The notes below the pieces were generated by a model that worked only from the letters and a program-made list of their open reading frames with translations, searched no databases and was not told where the DNA came from. 64,000 nt of DNA from Nocardia panacis (GTDB taxonomy: Bacteria; Actinomycetota; Actinomycetes; Mycobacteriales; Mycobacteriaceae): the NCBI RefSeq assembly GCF_003598715.1, contig NZ_QZFU01000055.1:1-64000 (forward strand), read 5' to 3'. This document shows positions 1 through 10,222 of this stretch, piece after piece (position 1 is the stretch's first letter; each line of letters starts with the position of its first letter). Both the position numbers and the translations under genes were made by a program.

Positions 1-140
1 GAGCGGTTTGTCTTGGCGGACAAGATCTCTCTACCAGTAGTTCCGCTGTCCTACTCTCATGCCCCCACGCGCACGACAACACGATCCACTTGACACCCAG
101 CCCAACCCACTAACTGAGCGGCATTGGATCTAGGCCTTGG

Positions 141-980
141 TCAGTGCACCTCCAGCGTGCAGCATTTCACGCTGCCGCCCGCCTTGAGCAGTTCCGAAAG
201 GTCCAGTCCCACCGGCTCATAGCCGCGTTCGGTGAGCTGTGCGGCCAGCTTCGTGGCCCGACCGCTGAAGTAGACGTGGTAGCCGTCGCTCACGCCGTTC
301 AGTCCGAGGACCTCGGCATCGGCCGCGCTCGCGCGCACCGCGTCCGGGAACAGGTCGGCCAGCACCTTTTGGCTCTCCGTGCTGAAAGCCGGTGGGTAAT
401 AGGCGATTTCCCCGGCGCCGAGGACCATGAGGACGGTGTCGAGGTGGTAGAAGCGCGGATCGACCAGTTCCAGCGAGACCACGGGAATTCCGAAGTAGCG
501 CTCCACCTCCCGATGCGCGGCCGGTGAGCTGCGGAATCCGGTGGCGGCCAGGAAGCGCTCACCCACGAGCACGAAATCGCCCTCGCCCTCGTTGATCTCC
601 CGCGCGGCGACCACCTCGGCGAATCCGCGTTCGGCGAACCAGCGATGATAGGCCGGGCCTTCGGCGGTCCGCTCGGCGTGGGTGAACCGGGCCGACATCA
701 CCCGATCCCCGACGATGAGCCCGCTATTGGCGGCGAACACCATATCGGGCAGATCCGGTTCACCCGGCACCACCTCGACTCGATGTCCGTGCCCCTCGAA
801 GGTCGCGCGCAAGGTCTCCCATTGCGCCAGCGCCAGCGCGCGGTCCGCGCCTTTGGTCGGATCCATCCATGGATTGATGGCGTAGCGGACGTCGAAGTGG
901 TCCGGACGGCACATGACGAAGCGGCGCGGCACGGGTCGGCGGGCGGCGTCGGATTCGAGGCGGGTGGCTACTGAGGTCAC
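141..980 (-). CDS. Dimethylargininase-like amidinohydrolase
   Basis: This is a 279-residue protein of the pentein superfamily (DDAH / arginine deiminase-like), predicted to hydrolyse a guanidino group, probably of N-omega-methylated arginine to citrulline, in the cytosol. Visible signatures are the substrate-loop region DMVFAANSG (79-87), the acidic GEGD (132-135), the catalytic FYHLDT with His179 and Asp181, and the C-terminal GGSVKCC with the nucleophilic Cys at 273 or 274. The start is a GTG at 980 preceded by AGGGAG. It is divergent from an Lrp/AsnC regulator, the arrangement recalled for Rv2323c/Rv2324, where ornithine aminotransferase genes lie downstream. Those would fall outside this window. 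The exact substrate (dimethylarginine or arginine) cannot be fixed from sequence. Confidence 0.85.
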   Translation of the reverse strand: MTSVATRLESDAARRPVPRRFVMCRPDHFDVRYAINPWMDPTKGADRALALAQWETLRATFEGHGHRVEVVPGEPDLPDMVFAANSGLIVGDRVMSARFTHAERTAEGPAYHRWFAERGFAEVVAAREINEGEGDFVLVGERFLAATGFRSSPAAHREVERYFGIPVVSLELVDPRFYHLDTVLMVLGAGEIAYYPPAFSTESQKVLADLFPDAVRASAADAEVLGLNGVSDGYHVYFSGRATKLAAQLTERGYEPVGLDLSELLKAGGSVKCCTLEVH

Positions 981-1036
981 GGAGTCTCCCTGGTCGAGCG
1001 CTGTTTTGCGGCTGCCCCGAAGGTAGTCGGCCTAGT

Positions 1037-1065
1037 ATTGCGTCAGATATAGCGATTCATTGCGT
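1037..1065. promoter_or_regulatory. Two ATTGCGT direct repeats in the divergent promoter region
   Basis: The 7-mer ATTGCGT occurs at 1037-1043 and again at 1059-1065. The 22-bp period places both copies on the same face of the helix. They lie between the divergent starts of the hydrolase gene (980) and the Lrp/AsnC gene (1116). Octameric Lrp/AsnC proteins commonly bind phased sites in such intergenic regions, so this is a plausible operator. The assignment is inference. Confidence 0.3.
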
Positions 1066-1115
1066 GGATCCCCCCAATATCGGCGGATCATTGTGCGAAA
1101 TACGGGAAATGTGAA

Positions 1116-1553
1116 ATGGACGAGATAGATCGCCGCATTCTGGCCCACCTGCTGCGCGAGGCGCGCGCCTCGTTCCAGGAGATCGGCCATTCGGTCGGGC
1201 TGTCCGCGCCTGCCATCAAGCGCCGGGTGGATCGGATGGTGGCCACCGGGCAGATCACCGGATTCACCGCGCAGGTCAATCCGGCGGCGCTGGGCTGGCG
1301 CACCGAGGCGTACGTGGAGGTCTACTACCGCGACAACATCTCCCCCGCCGAACTGCGCCGCAGCCTCGAACCCATCCCGCAGGTCGTCGGCGTGTGGACC
1401 ATCGCGGGCGAGGCCGACGCGCTGGTGCACGTCATGGCCACCGATATGGCCGAGATCGAGTCGACGGTGGAGCGGATCCGGGAGAACGCGCGGGTGGGCC
1501 GGACCCGCAGTTCCATCGTCATGTCGCGCATCCTGGAGCGCCCGCGGACTTAA
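1116..1553 (+). CDS. Lrp/AsnC-family transcriptional regulator
   Basis: This 145-residue DNA-binding protein has the usual family length. An N-terminal helix-turn-helix (about 12-45: [20 protein letters not shown]) is followed by a RAM/AsnC ligand-binding domain (about 65-140) with the typical beta-alpha-beta-beta pattern and the [16 protein letters not shown] stretch that forms the effector-binding edge. It is divergently arranged with the dimethylargininase-like gene and probably controls it in response to an amino acid such as arginine or ornithine. The ATG at 1116 has only a weak purine-rich sequence (GGGAAA) upstream. It is recalled as the counterpart of Rv2324. The ligand is unknown. 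Confidence 0.88.
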   Translation: MDEIDRRILAHLLREARASFQEIGHSVGLSAPAIKRRVDRMVATGQITGFTAQVNPAALGWRTEAYVEVYYRDNISPAELRRSLEPIPQVVGVWTIAGEADALVHVMATDMAEIESTVERIRENARVGRTRSSIVMSRILERPRT

Positions 1554-1584
1554 ACGCCGGAGGTGCGGGCTTAAGGTTGTCGCC

Positions 1585-2220
1585 ATGTCCGATGCGCGCA
1601 CCAGCTACCTCACCGACGGGGCCGAGATCTATCGACGCTCGTTCGCCACCATTCGCGCCGAGGCCGACCTGAGCGGATTCCCGGCCGATGTGGCACGGGT
1701 CGTGGTGCGCATGATCCACGGCTGCGGACAGGTGGATCTGGCCGAGGACGTGGCCTTCTCGCCGAATGTCGTCGCGGCGGCGCGCGCGGCGCTGCGCGGG
1801 GGCGCGCCGATCCTGTGCGATGCGGGCATGGTCGCGGCCGGCGTCACCCGCAAGCGGCTGCCCGCCGACAACGCGGTGCTGTGCACTCTCGCCGACCCCA
1901 GGGTCCCGGAATTGGCCGCGTCCCTGGGCACCACCCGGTCGGCGGCCGCGCTGGAACTGTGGCGGGATCGGCTCGGCGGCGCGGTGGTCGCCATCGGCAA
2001 CGCGCCGACGGCGCTGTTCCACCTGCTCGACCTGCTCGACGCGGGTGCGCCGCGCCCCGCCGCCATTGTCGGCATTCCGGTCGGCTTCATCGGGGCGGCC
2101 GAATCCAAGGAGGCGCTGCGCGCCTTCGACGGCGTGGAATATTTGACGGTGCGCGGGCGGCGCGGCGGCAGCGCCATCACCGCCTCGGCGCTGAACGCGA
2201 TTGCGAGCGAACAGGAATGA
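1585..2220 (+). CDS. cobH: Precorrin-8X methylmutase CobH
   Basis: This 211-residue cytosolic enzyme of aerobic cobalamin synthesis moves the C-11 methyl group of precorrin-8X to C-12, giving hydrogenobyrinic acid. The motif [14 protein letters not shown] contains the catalytic His (His45). The C-terminal [12 protein letters not shown] and [17 protein letters not shown] stretches are characteristic of CbiC/CobH. Length is normal. The stop codon overlaps the ATG of the next gene by 4 bp (ATGA at 2217-2220), so the pair should be translationally coupled. No cobalamin riboswitch fits in the 31 bp separating it from the AsnC-type gene. Confidence 0.95.
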   Translation: MSDARTSYLTDGAEIYRRSFATIRAEADLSGFPADVARVVVRMIHGCGQVDLAEDVAFSPNVVAAARAALRGGAPILCDAGMVAAGVTRKRLPADNAVLCTLADPRVPELAASLGTTRSAAALELWRDRLGGAVVAIGNAPTALFHLLDLLDAGAPRPAAIVGIPVGFIGAAESKEALRAFDGVEYLTVRGRRGGSAITASALNAIASEQE

Positions 2221-3731
2221 GCGGCAAGCTCTGGGGTATCGGACTCGGCCCCGGCGATCCGGAACTGGTCACGGTCAAGGCGGCCAGAATTATCGGCACG
2301 GCCGATGTCATCGCCTTCCACAGCGCGCGCCACGGACGCAGCATCTCGCGCGGTATCGCCGCGCCCTATATGCGGCCGGGTCAGTTGGAGGAGCACCTGA
2401 TCTATCCGGTGACCACCGAGACCACCGAGCATCCCGGCGGCTATCAGGGGGCCATCGAGGAGTTCTACGAGCAGGCCGCCGAACGATTGGCGGCGCATCT
2501 GTCGGCGGGGCGCACGGTGGCGCTGCTCGCGGCGGGTGATCCGCTGTTCTACAGCTCCTACATGCATATGCACCGGCGGCTGGCGGACCGGTTCGCGGCC
2601 GAGATCATTCCGGGCATCACCTCGGTGAGCGCGGCCGCCGCCGCCCTGGGCACGCCGCTGGTCGAGGGCGACCAGGTGCTGACGATCCTGCCGGGCACCC
2701 TGCCCGCCGCGGAGTTGGCGCAACGGCTGCGGCACACCGAAGCCGCCGCCATCATGAAGTTGGGACGCACCTATCCCGCTGTGCGGCAGGCGCTTACCGA
2801 ATCCGGACGACTCGACGACGCCTACTATGTCGAACGCGCCAGCAGCGAGCGCCAGCAGGTGCTCCGGGCCGCGGAGGTCGACGAGGCGCCGTACTTCTCC
2901 CTCGTCCTCGTGCCGGGTCCGGAGCCGACCACCCCGCTGCCATTGGCTGTCAACGAGAACCACACCGCCGCATCGGATTCGACCATGGGCGAGGTGACGG
3001 TGGTCGGGCTCGGGCCGGGATCGACCGAATGGACCACCCCCGAGGTGCGCCGAATCCTTTCCACCGCAACAGATCTCGTCGGCTACACCACCTACCTGAA
3101 CCGCGTCCCCGCGCGCCCCGGCCAGCGCCGCCACGCCAGCGACAATCGCGTCGAGAACGAACGCGCCGCCATGGCGCTGGATCTCGCCGCGCGCGGCGCG
3201 CGGGTGGCCGTGGTGTCCTCCGGCGATCCCGGTGTCTTCGCCATGGCCGCCGCCGTGCTGGAGGAGGCGGCCGACCCGCGTTGGCGGGAGGTTCCGGTGC
3301 GGGTGCTGCCCGGTGTGACGGCCGCCAATGCCGTAGCCAGTCGAGTGGGCGCGCCACTCGGCCACGACTACGCGGTTCTCTCGCTCTCCGATCGACTCAA
3401 GCCGTGGGAGGTGGTGGCGCAACGCCTTTCGGCCGTGGCCGCCGCCGATATGGCCATCGCCGTCTACAACCCGGCCTCCGCGCAGCGCACCTGGCAGGTC
3501 GAGGCCATGCGGGAGATACTGCTGGCCCATCGCGCTCCCGAGACGCCGGTGGTGCTGGGCCGCGATGTGGGCGGACCCGACGAATCGGTGCGGGTCACCA
3601 CCCTCGCCGACCTCGTCGCCGCCGAGGTGGATATGCGGACCCTGCTCATCATCGGCGCGTCCACCACCGCGACCTTCGAGACCGGTACGGGCACCAGGGT
3701 CTATACGGCGCGCCGCTACGCGCGGGCCTAG
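2217..3731 (+). CDS. cobIJ: Fused precorrin-2 C20- / precorrin-3B C17-methyltransferase CobIJ
   Basis: This 504-residue bifunctional SAM methyltransferase catalyses two early ring methylations in corrin synthesis. The CobI half (1 to about 250) starts with [16 protein letters not shown] and contains [13 protein letters not shown]. The CobJ half begins near residue 258 with [16 protein letters not shown] and contains [13 protein letters not shown] and the IAVYNPAS motif. The fusion is the form found in mycobacteria and relatives. The ATG at 2217 overlaps the cobH stop, and reading frames extending further upstream are only the GC-rich antiphase of cobH. A PadR-like gene follows 46 bp downstream. 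Confidence 0.95.
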   Translation: MSGKLWGIGLGPGDPELVTVKAARIIGTADVIAFHSARHGRSISRGIAAPYMRPGQLEEHLIYPVTTETTEHPGGYQGAIEEFYEQAAERLAAHLSAGRTVALLAAGDPLFYSSYMHMHRRLADRFAAEIIPGITSVSAAAAALGTPLVEGDQVLTILPGTLPAAELAQRLRHTEAAAIMKLGRTYPAVRQALTESGRLDDAYYVERASSERQQVLRAAEVDEAPYFSLVLVPGPEPTTPLPLAVNENHTAASDSTMGEVTVVGLGPGSTEWTTPEVRRILSTATDLVGYTTYLNRVPARPGQRRHASDNRVENERAAMALDLAARGARVAVVSSGDPGVFAMAAAVLEEAADPRWREVPVRVLPGVTAANAVASRVGAPLGHDYAVLSLSDRLKPWEVVAQRLSAVAAADMAIAVYNPASAQRTWQVEAMREILLAHRAPETPVVLGRDVGGPDESVRVTTLADLVAAEVDMRTLLIIGASTTATFETGTGTRVYTARRYARA

Positions 3732-3777
3732 AGATGGGATATTGAGTGGGCTGTCGAGTGCGAAGGGAGCTGCCGGT

Positions 3778-4305
3778 TTGTCGAAAACCGCGACCAAACA
3801 GTTGAATTCCACCGCCGCGTCGCTGCTCGGATTCCTGCACGACGGACCGATGTCGGGCTGGGATCTGGTGGCGCAGGCCCAGGTTCGGATCGGCGATTTC
3901 TGGACCATCACCCAGAGCCAGGTCTACCGGGAGTTGGCCGCCATGGACGCGGCCGGGCTGGTGGTCAAGGGCGAGGCGGGCGCGCGCGAGCGCACGCCCT
4001 ACCGGATCACCCATGCCGGGCGAGAGGCATTCCGCGAGTGGATATCCCGCGATCCGGGTGGGGAGACCATGCGGGTGCCGCTGCTGCTGACCCTGCACTT
4101 CGGCGCGCATCTGGATCCGGCGCGGCTGGACCGGATCATCGCCGCGAACCGGGAGATCCACCAGGACCGCCTCGAGCACTATCTCGCCAAGGATACGGCC
4201 GAGATGACCACCCAGGAGCGGGCCACCGTGGCATTCGGTCTCGGCTACGAACGCGCGGTGCTGGAATGGTTCGACCGGCTACCCGAGGTGCTCGAACGCA
4301 CCTGA
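3778..4305 (+). CDS. PadR-family transcriptional regulator
   Basis: This 175-residue protein has an N-terminal winged helix (LLGFLHDGPMSGWDLVAQ, then SQVYRELAAMDAAGLV and YRITHAGREAFREW, about residues 12-85). The C-terminal helical region resembles the Vir/PadR dimerisation domain. I chose the TTG at 3778 because a GAAGGGAG Shine-Dalgarno precedes it by a few bases and residue 2 onward reads SKTATKQLNSTAASLL. Upstream in-frame sequence is the alternate frame of cobIJ. Its last 27 bp overlap the 3' end of cobK on the opposite strand. Whether it regulates the cob genes or an unrelated exporter is unknown. Confidence 0.8.
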   Translation: MSKTATKQLNSTAASLLGFLHDGPMSGWDLVAQAQVRIGDFWTITQSQVYRELAAMDAAGLVVKGEAGARERTPYRITHAGREAFREWISRDPGGETMRVPLLLTLHFGAHLDPARLDRIIAANREIHQDRLEHYLAKDTAEMTTQERATVAFGLGYERAVLEWFDRLPEVLERT

Positions 4306-5028
4306 GCACAACCATTCCCATGCTTGCTTCGCGTCGGAAACCACCCGCGCGCCTTCCGGTAGCGCGGGACGATCGATCAGCACCACGGTGATTCCGGCAG
4401 CGCGCGCCGCGATCAGCTTGGCCTCGGTCGCCGCGCCGCCGCTGTCCTTGGTGACCACCGCATCGATGCGGCGCCGCGCCAGCAGCGCCGCCTCGTCGGC
4501 TACTGTGAAAGGCCCTCGGGCCAGCAGTAATTCATGCCTGGCAGGCAGTGGGCCGGTGGGCGGATCGATGGCGCGGATGAGGAACCACCCGGTGAGTTCG
4601 GCGAAATCGGCCACGCCCTGTCGACCGATGGTCAGGAATATCCGCTCCCCCTGGTCTCGCAGCGCCCGCACCGCCGCCAGGCGGTCGGGAACGCGGATCC
4701 AATGATCACCCGCGACGCTGACCCAACCGGGCCGCCGCAGATGCAGCAGCGGCAGTCCCAGCGCGGCGGCGGCCGTCGCCGCGTGAGCGCTGATCGTGGC
4801 GGCGAACGGATGGGTGGCATCGACAACGGCCTCGATCTCGTTGGCCACCAACCACTCCCGCAGCCCCGCGCTGCCACCGAAACCGCCGATCCGGACCGCG
4901 CCGGACGGGAGCCGGGGTGCGGTGGTGCGCCCGGCGAGCGCGGAGATGATCTCGAATCCGCTCGCGCGCTCGGCCATCGCGGCGAGTTCCCGCGCTTCCC
5001 CGGTGCCCCCGAGCAGCAAAACCTTCAC
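4279..5028 (-). CDS. cobK: Precorrin-6A reductase CobK
   Basis: This 249-residue NADPH-dependent reductase catalyses reduction of the precorrin-6A macrocycle. The N-terminus [15 protein letters not shown] is the nucleotide-binding signature. VDATHPFAATISAHA, LLHLRRPGWVSV, FLTIGRQGVADFAEL and the C-terminal VVTKDSGGAATEAKLIAAR are all typical of CobK/CbiJ. The start is the GTG at 5028, which overlaps the cobL stop as GTGA; this gives normal length and removes a GC-rich upstream extension. In mycobacteria cobM sits between cobK and cobL, but here the two are directly coupled. Confidence 0.93.
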   Translation of the reverse strand: MKVLLLGGTGEARELAAMAERASGFEIISALAGRTTAPRLPSGAVRIGGFGGSAGLREWLVANEIEAVVDATHPFAATISAHAATAAAALGLPLLHLRRPGWVSVAGDHWIRVPDRLAAVRALRDQGERIFLTIGRQGVADFAELTGWFLIRAIDPPTGPLPARHELLLARGPFTVADEAALLARRRIDAVVTKDSGGAATEAKLIAARAAGITVVLIDRPALPEGARVVSDAKQAWEWLCSGAFEHLG

Positions 5029-6248
5029 GATCGGCCAGGTTTGCGGACGGCCCAATGCGTGACCGGCAACTGCGGACGCCAAGTCGTGAACCGGCCGAGG
5101 GATTCGGCCCGATAGACCTGAAACCTGCGCAGGTCGCCGCCGTGCCGCGCGGCCAACTCCACGAGCATGGCCTCGGATTCGGCGGTCACCGCCGCGGCGA
5201 CGAGACGACCACCCGCGGGCAACCGCTCCCAGCAGGCCGCGAAGAGTCCGGGTTCGGTGAGTCCGCCGCCGACGAAAATCGCGTCCGGACCGGAAGATTC
5301 GTCCGCGAATGCCGCCGGGACCGCACCGCGCACGGTGAGCTGCGGCACGCCGAGCGAAACCGCGTTCTCGGCGATCCGCGCTCGGCGATCCGCACGCACC
5401 TCGAAGGTGATCGCACGGCAGGTCGGATGGGTGCGGCACCATTCGATGGCGACCGAACCCGAACCGCCGCCGACATCCCACAGCAGCTCACCTGGAGCGG
5501 GCGCCAATGCGCCGATGGTCAAGGCCCGGACCTCGGATTTGGTGAGTTGCCCTTCGCCGCCGAACAATTCGTCCGGCAGGCCGGGAGTCCGCGTCGCCCT
5601 GGGCGTCTTCGGATCCCATACCGCCCGCACGGCAAGGATGTTCAACGGATCGCCCGCGGGCAACGCCCAGTCGGCGGCCCGCCCTTCTCGAATCCGCTCG
5701 GCAGGCCCGCCGAGCTGTTCGAGAACCGTGATGGTCGACTCCCCGAATCCATTGCGCCGCAGCAACTCCGCCAGCTTCGCCGGTGTGCTCTGATCCTCGG
5801 AGAGCACCAAGATCCTTCGCCCATCGGTCAGTTCGGGCAGCACGCAGGACAATGGCCGAGCCACCGCACTGACGACCGGAATCTCGGCCACCCCCCAACC
5901 GAGCCTGGCACAGGCCAGCGCCGCCGAAGAAGGCTGCGGAAACACCCGCAGCGCGGCAGGACCCAGCAAACGCGCCAAGGTCGTGCCGATTCCGTAGAAC
6001 ATCGGATCACCGCTGGCCAGCACCGCGACCTGCCTACCGGCATACCGCTCGAGCAGTCCGGGAAGCGCGGGCAGCAGCGGTGCGGGCCAGGCAACACGCT
6101 GTGCGTCAACCACATTCGCGGGCACCAGCGCCAATTGTCGCGCGGAGCCGAGCAGCACCTCGGACGAGGCGAGCACAGCCATGGCCGCACGCCCCAGCCC
6201 GTCCCAGCCGTCGGCGCCGATCCCGACAACCGCCAGCGGCACGGTCAC
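5025..6248 (-). CDS. cobL: Precorrin-6Y C5,15-methyltransferase (decarboxylating) CobL
   Basis: This 407-residue two-domain enzyme methylates C-5 and C-15 and decarboxylates the acetate side chain of precorrin-6Y. The N-terminal CbiE-like tetrapyrrole methylase domain starts [12 protein letters not shown] and contains [13 protein letters not shown]. The C-terminal CbiT-like Rossmann methyltransferase domain has [19 protein letters not shown] as SAM motif I and [13 protein letters not shown]. Length is normal for the fused CobL. The GTG start overlaps the stop of the SDR gene as GTGA (6245-6248), and its own stop overlaps the cobK start, so SDR, cobL and cobK form one chain of overlapping reading frames read leftward. 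Confidence 0.94.
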   Translation of the reverse strand: MTVPLAVVGIGADGWDGLGRAAMAVLASSEVLLGSARQLALVPANVVDAQRVAWPAPLLPALPGLLERYAGRQVAVLASGDPMFYGIGTTLARLLGPAALRVFPQPSSAALACARLGWGVAEIPVVSAVARPLSCVLPELTDGRRILVLSEDQSTPAKLAELLRRNGFGESTITVLEQLGGPAERIREGRAADWALPAGDPLNILAVRAVWDPKTPRATRTPGLPDELFGGEGQLTKSEVRALTIGALAPAPGELLWDVGGGSGSVAIEWCRTHPTCRAITFEVRADRRARIAENAVSLGVPQLTVRGAVPAAFADESSGPDAIFVGGGLTEPGLFAACWERLPAGGRLVAAAVTAESEAMLVELAARHGGDLRRFQVYRAESLGRFTTWRPQLPVTHWAVRKPGRS

Positions 6249-7000
6249 CGGGGCAGCCGCCGCCAGATGGCCTGCGGCAGCAGGCGCATGGCGAAGAAGA
6301 TCGGGCGCAGGATTCCGGGCACCCAGATGACACCGGCCCGCTTGCGCAACCCCTGCACCACCGCATCGGCCACCTGATCGGGTGTGCTGGAAAACGGCGC
6401 GGGCTCCATGCCTGCGGTCATCCGCCCGATGACGAAGCCGGGGCGCACCAGCAGCAGATGCACCCCGCTGCCGTGCAGCGCGTCGGCCAGACCACCGGCG
6501 AAACCGTCCAGACCGGCCTTGGCCGAGCCGTACACGTAGTTGGCCCGCCGCACCCGCACGCCCGCGACCGATCCGAAGACCACGATCTGCCCGTCACCCT
6601 GTGCCCGAAGCAGATTCGCCAACGTGGTCAGAATGCTCAGCTGCGCCACAAAGTCGGTGCGCACCACCGCCAGCGCGTGTGCGGGATCGCGCTCGGCGCG
6701 CCCCTGATCGCCCAGGATGCCGAAGGCGAGCACCGCGATACCGATGCGCCCGTACTCGGCGGCGATCCTCCCGAGCAGCGCCGGATGACCCTCCGTGTCG
6801 TCGGCATCGAATTCCACCGTGTGCACAGCGGCCGCGCCCGCCGTGGTGACCTCGGCGATCTCGGCGGTCAGTTGGTCGCTGCGCCGCGCCGCCAGGATCA
6901 CCACCCGGCCGCGCGCCAACCGGCGCGCCACCTCGAGGCCCATCTCGCTGCGCCCGCCGAGCACCAGCAGCGGTCCGTCGGCGATCCCACGCATACCCAT
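6245..7000 (-). CDS. Short-chain dehydrogenase/reductase
   Basis: This 251-residue Rossmann-fold oxidoreductase has a variant nucleotide-binding motif [18 protein letters not shown] near the N-terminus. The catalytic region reads [26 protein letters not shown], giving Ser, YxxxK and the preceding Asn-less strand typical of SDRs acting on lipid or glycosyl-lipid substrates. [13 protein letters not shown] is the cofactor-closing loop. It has the position recalled for Rv2073c, directly upstream of cobL and overlapping it by 4 bp. ATG codons lie at 7000 and 6994; I took the first. Substrate is unknown and its link to cobalamin synthesis is positional only. Confidence 0.82.
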   Translation of the reverse strand: MGMRGIADGPLLVLGGRSEMGLEVARRLARGRVVILAARRSDQLTAEIAEVTTAGAAAVHTVEFDADDTEGHPALLGRIAAEYGRIGIAVLAFGILGDQGRAERDPAHALAVVRTDFVAQLSILTTLANLLRAQGDGQIVVFGSVAGVRVRRANYVYGSAKAGLDGFAGGLADALHGSGVHLLLVRPGFVIGRMTAGMEPAPFSSTPDQVADAVVQGLRKRAGVIWVPGILRPIFFAMRLLPQAIWRRLPR

Positions 7001-7063
7001 GCCGGTCAGTGTGTCATCCAGGGTCGTCGCGACCGGGGCCGGGCCGTCGGCTACCGTCTGGCC

Positions 7064-7468
7064 ATGACCACCGCCGTCACCGCACTGTCCCCCGAGGCAC
7101 TGGAATTCGTCGCCGAGCGGCATTTGGCGACACTGACCACGCTGCGCGCCAATGGAACTCCGCACGTGGTTCCGGTCGGCTTCACCTGGGACGCGGCGGC
7201 GGGTGCGGTGCGGGTCATCACCGACGGCGCTTCGACGAAGGCGCGCAACGCGCGCCGGTCCGGCTATGCAGCGGTCAGCCAGGTGGACGGTGCGCGATGG
7301 CTCACCCTGGAGGGTCCGGCGCGGGTCCTCGACGACGCGGACAGCGTCGCCGAGGCCGAGCGCCGCTATACCGGCCGCTATCGCGCGCCGCGCGCGAATC
7401 CGACCAGGGTCGTCATCGAGATCTCCGTCGAGCGGGTGCTGAGCAGCCGAGGTCTCACAGCACGGTGA
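7064..7468 (+). CDS. F420-dependent biliverdin-reductase-like PPOX-fold oxidoreductase
   Basis: This 134-residue split-barrel protein is the positional and sequence counterpart of M. tuberculosis Rv2074, an F420H2-dependent biliverdin reductase. It begins [34 protein letters not shown], the first two strands of the fold, and continues with [19 protein letters not shown] and [19 protein letters not shown], which form the deazaflavin-binding face. The ATG at 7064 is divergent from the SDR gene (start at 7000). Its 3' end overlaps the convergent M24 peptidase gene by 14 bp. The function in this organism is by homology only. Confidence 0.82.
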   Translation: MTTAVTALSPEALEFVAERHLATLTTLRANGTPHVVPVGFTWDAAAGAVRVITDGASTKARNARRSGYAAVSQVDGARWLTLEGPARVLDDADSVAEAERRYTGRYRAPRANPTRVVIEISVERVLSSRGLTAR

Positions 7469-8582
7469 GGCCGCGCGGACGATTGTTGACCGACTCGCAG
7501 CCATCCTCGGTGACGACAACGATGTCCTCGATCCGCGCGCCCCATTCGCCGCGGAAGTAGATGCCGGGCTCGATGCTGAAGGCCATACCCGCCTCGAGCA
7601 CCAGATCGTTGCCCGCCACGATGTAGGGGTCCTCGTGCACCGACAACCCGATCCCGTGACCGGTGCGGTGCACGAAGGCATCGCCGAGTCCGGCCTGTGC
7701 CAACACCTTTCGCGCCGCGGCGTCCACCGATTCGGCGGTGACGCCGGGCCGGGCCGCCGCGACCGCCGCGGCCTGCGCCTGCTCCAATACCGCGAATTTC
7801 GCCGCGACCTCGGCATCCGGTTCGCCGAGCACATAGGTGCGGGTGGAATCGGAGTTGTAGCCGGTATCCACCGGACCACCGATGTCGATGACCACCACAT
7901 CGCCGCGCTCGAGCACCCGATCCGACACCCCGTGGTGCGGGTCGGCGCCGTGCGGGCCGCTGCCCACGATGACGAAGGCCGCCGTGGTGTGCCCCTCGGC
8001 CACGATGGCCGCGGCGATATCCCGGCCGACCTCGGCCTCGGTGCGCCCGGCCGCCAGGAACTCACCCATGCGGGCGTGCACCCTGTCGATGGCGGCGCCC
8101 GCGCGGCGCAGCGCCGCGACCTCGGCCTCGTCCTTGTACATGCGCAGCCTGCGCAGCACCGGCGTGGCCGAGACCGGAAGTCCGGTAAAGGATTCCGCGA
8201 GCGGCAGCAGGTGCAGGGCGGGCATGGTCTCGGCCACCGCCACCCGCGATCCGGCATGCAGCGCCGAGCGGACCAGCTGATAGGGATCGACCCCGTCGAC
8301 CCAGTCCAGAATCTCGAGTCCCAGCTCGAGCGCGGCCGAATTGTCCAGGTGCGCGAGCTCCAGTTTGGGGATGACCACCGAGGGTTTGGCCCCGTCGGCC
8401 GGGATCACCAGGCAGGTCAGCCGCTCGAACGTCTCCGCGGTGGATCCGATCAGATACCGCAGGTCCGGTCCGGGCGTGATCAGCAGCGCGTCCAGGTGCG
8501 CGGCGCGCAATTGGGTCACCGCCCGCTCCAGTCGATCGGCGTAGACCTCGGCCGCGAACCTCGCTTCAGTGTGCGAACTCAT
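7455..8582 (-). CDS. pepE: M24-family metallopeptidase (Xaa-Pro dipeptidase-like)
   Basis: This 375-residue protein has an N-terminal creatinase-like domain (about 1-140) and a C-terminal pita-bread catalytic domain. The dinuclear metal ligands are visible: Asp in [22 protein letters not shown] (two Asp), His in [15 protein letters not shown], Glu in SIEPGIYF, and Glu in ARIEDIVVV. It would cleave Xaa-Pro dipeptides in the cytosol. The ATG at 8582 gives [17 protein letters not shown]; frames reaching further upstream are GC artefacts over the next gene. It matches the position of Rv2089c. The symbol is by analogy with the mycobacterial gene. Confidence 0.88.
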   Translation of the reverse strand: MSSHTEARFAAEVYADRLERAVTQLRAAHLDALLITPGPDLRYLIGSTAETFERLTCLVIPADGAKPSVVIPKLELAHLDNSAALELGLEILDWVDGVDPYQLVRSALHAGSRVAVAETMPALHLLPLAESFTGLPVSATPVLRRLRMYKDEAEVAALRRAGAAIDRVHARMGEFLAAGRTEAEVGRDIAAAIVAEGHTTAAFVIVGSGPHGADPHHGVSDRVLERGDVVVIDIGGPVDTGYNSDSTRTYVLGEPDAEVAAKFAVLEQAQAAAVAAARPGVTAESVDAAARKVLAQAGLGDAFVHRTGHGIGLSVHEDPYIVAGNDLVLEAGMAFSIEPGIYFRGEWGARIEDIVVVTEDGCESVNNRPRGLTVL

Positions 8583-8645
8583 ACCCGCCGACGTTACCCG
8601 GTACAGCTCGCCGGGTTTGTCGCATCCGAAAGGTAGCCTCGGCTG

Positions 8646-9590
8646 GTGACCACACCCGGACCACTGCTGCTGCTCGACGGCGCGAGCCTCTGGTTCCGCG
8701 CCTTCCACGCCATTCCGGACAAGATCACCGCGCCCGACGGTCGCCCCGTCAACGCGCTGCGCGGTTTCACCGATATGGTCGCCTCCCTGATCGTCAAGAA
8801 TCGACCGAGCCGCCTGGTGGTCTGCCTGGACCTGGACTGGCGACCCGCCTACCGGGTGGCGCTGGTGCCCTCCTACAAGGCACACCGGCTCGATACCGCC
8901 GCCGATGCCGCACCGGGCGCCGAGGAGGTGCCCGACGCGCTCACCCCGCAGGTCGAGATGATCCTCGAGGTGCTCGATGCCGCGGGCATCGCCACCGGCG
9001 GCGCGGCGGGTCTGGAGGCCGACGACGTGCTGGGCACGCTGGCCACCCGCGAGCGGGTGGACCCGGTCGTCGTCGTCAGCGGCGACCGCGACCTGCTGCA
9101 ACTGGTCCGCGACGAGGCGCCCCCGGTGCGGGTGCTGTACGCGGGGCGCGGGCTGGCCAAGGCCGAACTGTTCGGCCCGGCCGAGGTGGCGGCGAAATAC
9201 GGTGTGCCGCAGGTGAATGCCGGCCCCGCCTACGCCGATATGGCCACCCTGCGCGGCGACGCCTCCGACGGATTGCCCGGCGTCGCGGGCATCGGCGACA
9301 AGTCCGCCGCCACCCTCATTTCCCGCTTCGGCTCCCTGGAGGCCCTGCGCGCGGCCGTAGACGATCCGGCAGCCGACCTGGCCCAGAGCGCGCGCGCCAA
9401 ACTCCGTGCGGCGCAGGACTATTTGCAGGCGGCGGCCCCGGTGGTCCGCGTCGTGCGCGACGCCGAGGTCCACCTCTCCCGGCCGGACACGCTCCCGGCG
9501 GGTCCCGCCGATCCGCAGCGGCTGCGCGAACTCGCCGCCGCCTACAACGCCGAAAGTCCGATCACGCGACTCATCGCCGCGCTCGCCTAA
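8646..9590 (+). CDS. 5'-3' exonuclease (Pol I-type FEN domain)
   Basis: This stand-alone 314-residue FEN/T5-type nuclease corresponds to the 5'-nuclease domain of DNA polymerase I without polymerase domains (compare Rv2090). The N-terminus [19 protein letters not shown] holds the first metal-binding Asp. [23 protein letters not shown] carries the arch residues. [12 protein letters not shown] and [12 protein letters not shown] carry the central acidic cluster. [21 protein letters not shown] is the helix-hairpin-helix DNA-binding motif. It probably removes flaps or RNA primers. The start is the GTG at 8646. Its stop overlaps the convergent DUF4333-like gene by 4 bp. Confidence 0.9.
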   Translation: MTTPGPLLLLDGASLWFRAFHAIPDKITAPDGRPVNALRGFTDMVASLIVKNRPSRLVVCLDLDWRPAYRVALVPSYKAHRLDTAADAAPGAEEVPDALTPQVEMILEVLDAAGIATGGAAGLEADDVLGTLATRERVDPVVVVSGDRDLLQLVRDEAPPVRVLYAGRGLAKAELFGPAEVAAKYGVPQVNAGPAYADMATLRGDASDGLPGVAGIGDKSAATLISRFGSLEALRAAVDDPAADLAQSARAKLRAAQDYLQAAAPVVRVVRDAEVHLSRPDTLPAGPADPQRLRELAAAYNAESPITRLIAALA

Positions 9591-10222
9591 CTGGGCCTGC
9601 CCACCTCGTAGGTGCCGTCGGTCTTGGTGACCTTGATGTTCACCTTCTTCTGCTCGCCGCTGACCTTCAGATCGCAGGTGAAGGTGGAGTCCACCTTCAC
9701 CTCGCGGCCCGACGGGCAGGAGACATCGCTGACATCCTGGATGCCGTAGGAATCCGAGAGCACCTTCTTCACACCGTCCTGGACGGCGGCCTGATCGAGT
9801 TTGTCGGTGGAGGTGAGCACCAGGATCAGCGCCACCGCCGCGCCAACCACGACCACGCCGATCAGCGACAGCGCGATGACCAGCCCCTTGCCCCGCTTCT
9901 TTTGCGGCTGCAACTGCAACTGGCCCCACGGCTGCTGGGGTTGACCCCACTGCTGCTGCGGCTGCTGGGCGCTCCAATCCTGCGGCTGTTGCTGCTGCCA
10001 CTGCGGCTGCGACTGCCCCCACTGCTGGGGTTGTTGCGGCTGCTGACCCCATTGCGGCTGCTGGGGCTGCTGCCCCCAGTGCTGGGTTGGCTGCGCCGCC
10101 GAGGGCGGCGGCGCTCCCCACTGCTGGCCGGGCGCCTGCTGGCCCGGTGCGGGCGCGGCACCCCAGTGCTGGGTGGGATCATCGCGACCCTCCGGATTGT
10201 TCGGTCCGAACGGCCCGCTCAT
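9587..10222 (-). CDS. Membrane protein with Gln/Trp/Pro-rich N-terminus and DUF4333-like C-terminus
   Basis: This 211-residue protein has three parts. Residues about 1-105 are low-complexity with repeated QQPQ and WGQ units. A single membrane segment follows a KKRGKG anchor ([24 protein letters not shown]). The outer C-terminal domain (about 135-211) has two Cys ([16 protein letters not shown]) and reads like DUF4333, [16 protein letters not shown]. It is the counterpart of Rv2091c. The start at 10222 has an excellent GGAGGTGAGG upstream. The disordered tail would be cytoplasmic and the DUF4333-like domain extracellular. Function is unknown. Confidence 0.82.
   Translation of the reverse strand: MSGPFGPNNPEGRDDPTQHWGAAPAPGQQAPGQQWGAPPPSAAQPTQHWGQQPQQPQWGQQPQQPQQWGQSQPQWQQQQPQDWSAQQPQQQWGQPQQPWGQLQLQPQKKRGKGLVIALSLIGVVVVGAAVALILVLTSTDKLDQAAVQDGVKKVLSDSYGIQDVSDVSCPSGREVKVDSTFTCDLKVSGEQKKVNIKVTKTDGTYEVGRPS

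Noticed and set aside
1-140. Possible coding end of an ornithine aminotransferase gene at the left edge
   Set aside because: Both strands have stops within a few codons and no motif; the expected rocD would lie further left. Only a weak TTGTC/GACAA hairpin near position 8-23 is visible.
1629-3911. Long open frame of 760 codons opposite the cobH-cobIJ genes
   Set aside because: It is antisense to well-identified cob genes, has Arg/Gly/His-rich low-information sequence and no motif. Long antisense frames are expected at this GC content. The same applies to the long frames opposite helY, pafA, dihydropyrimidinase and the acyltransferase.
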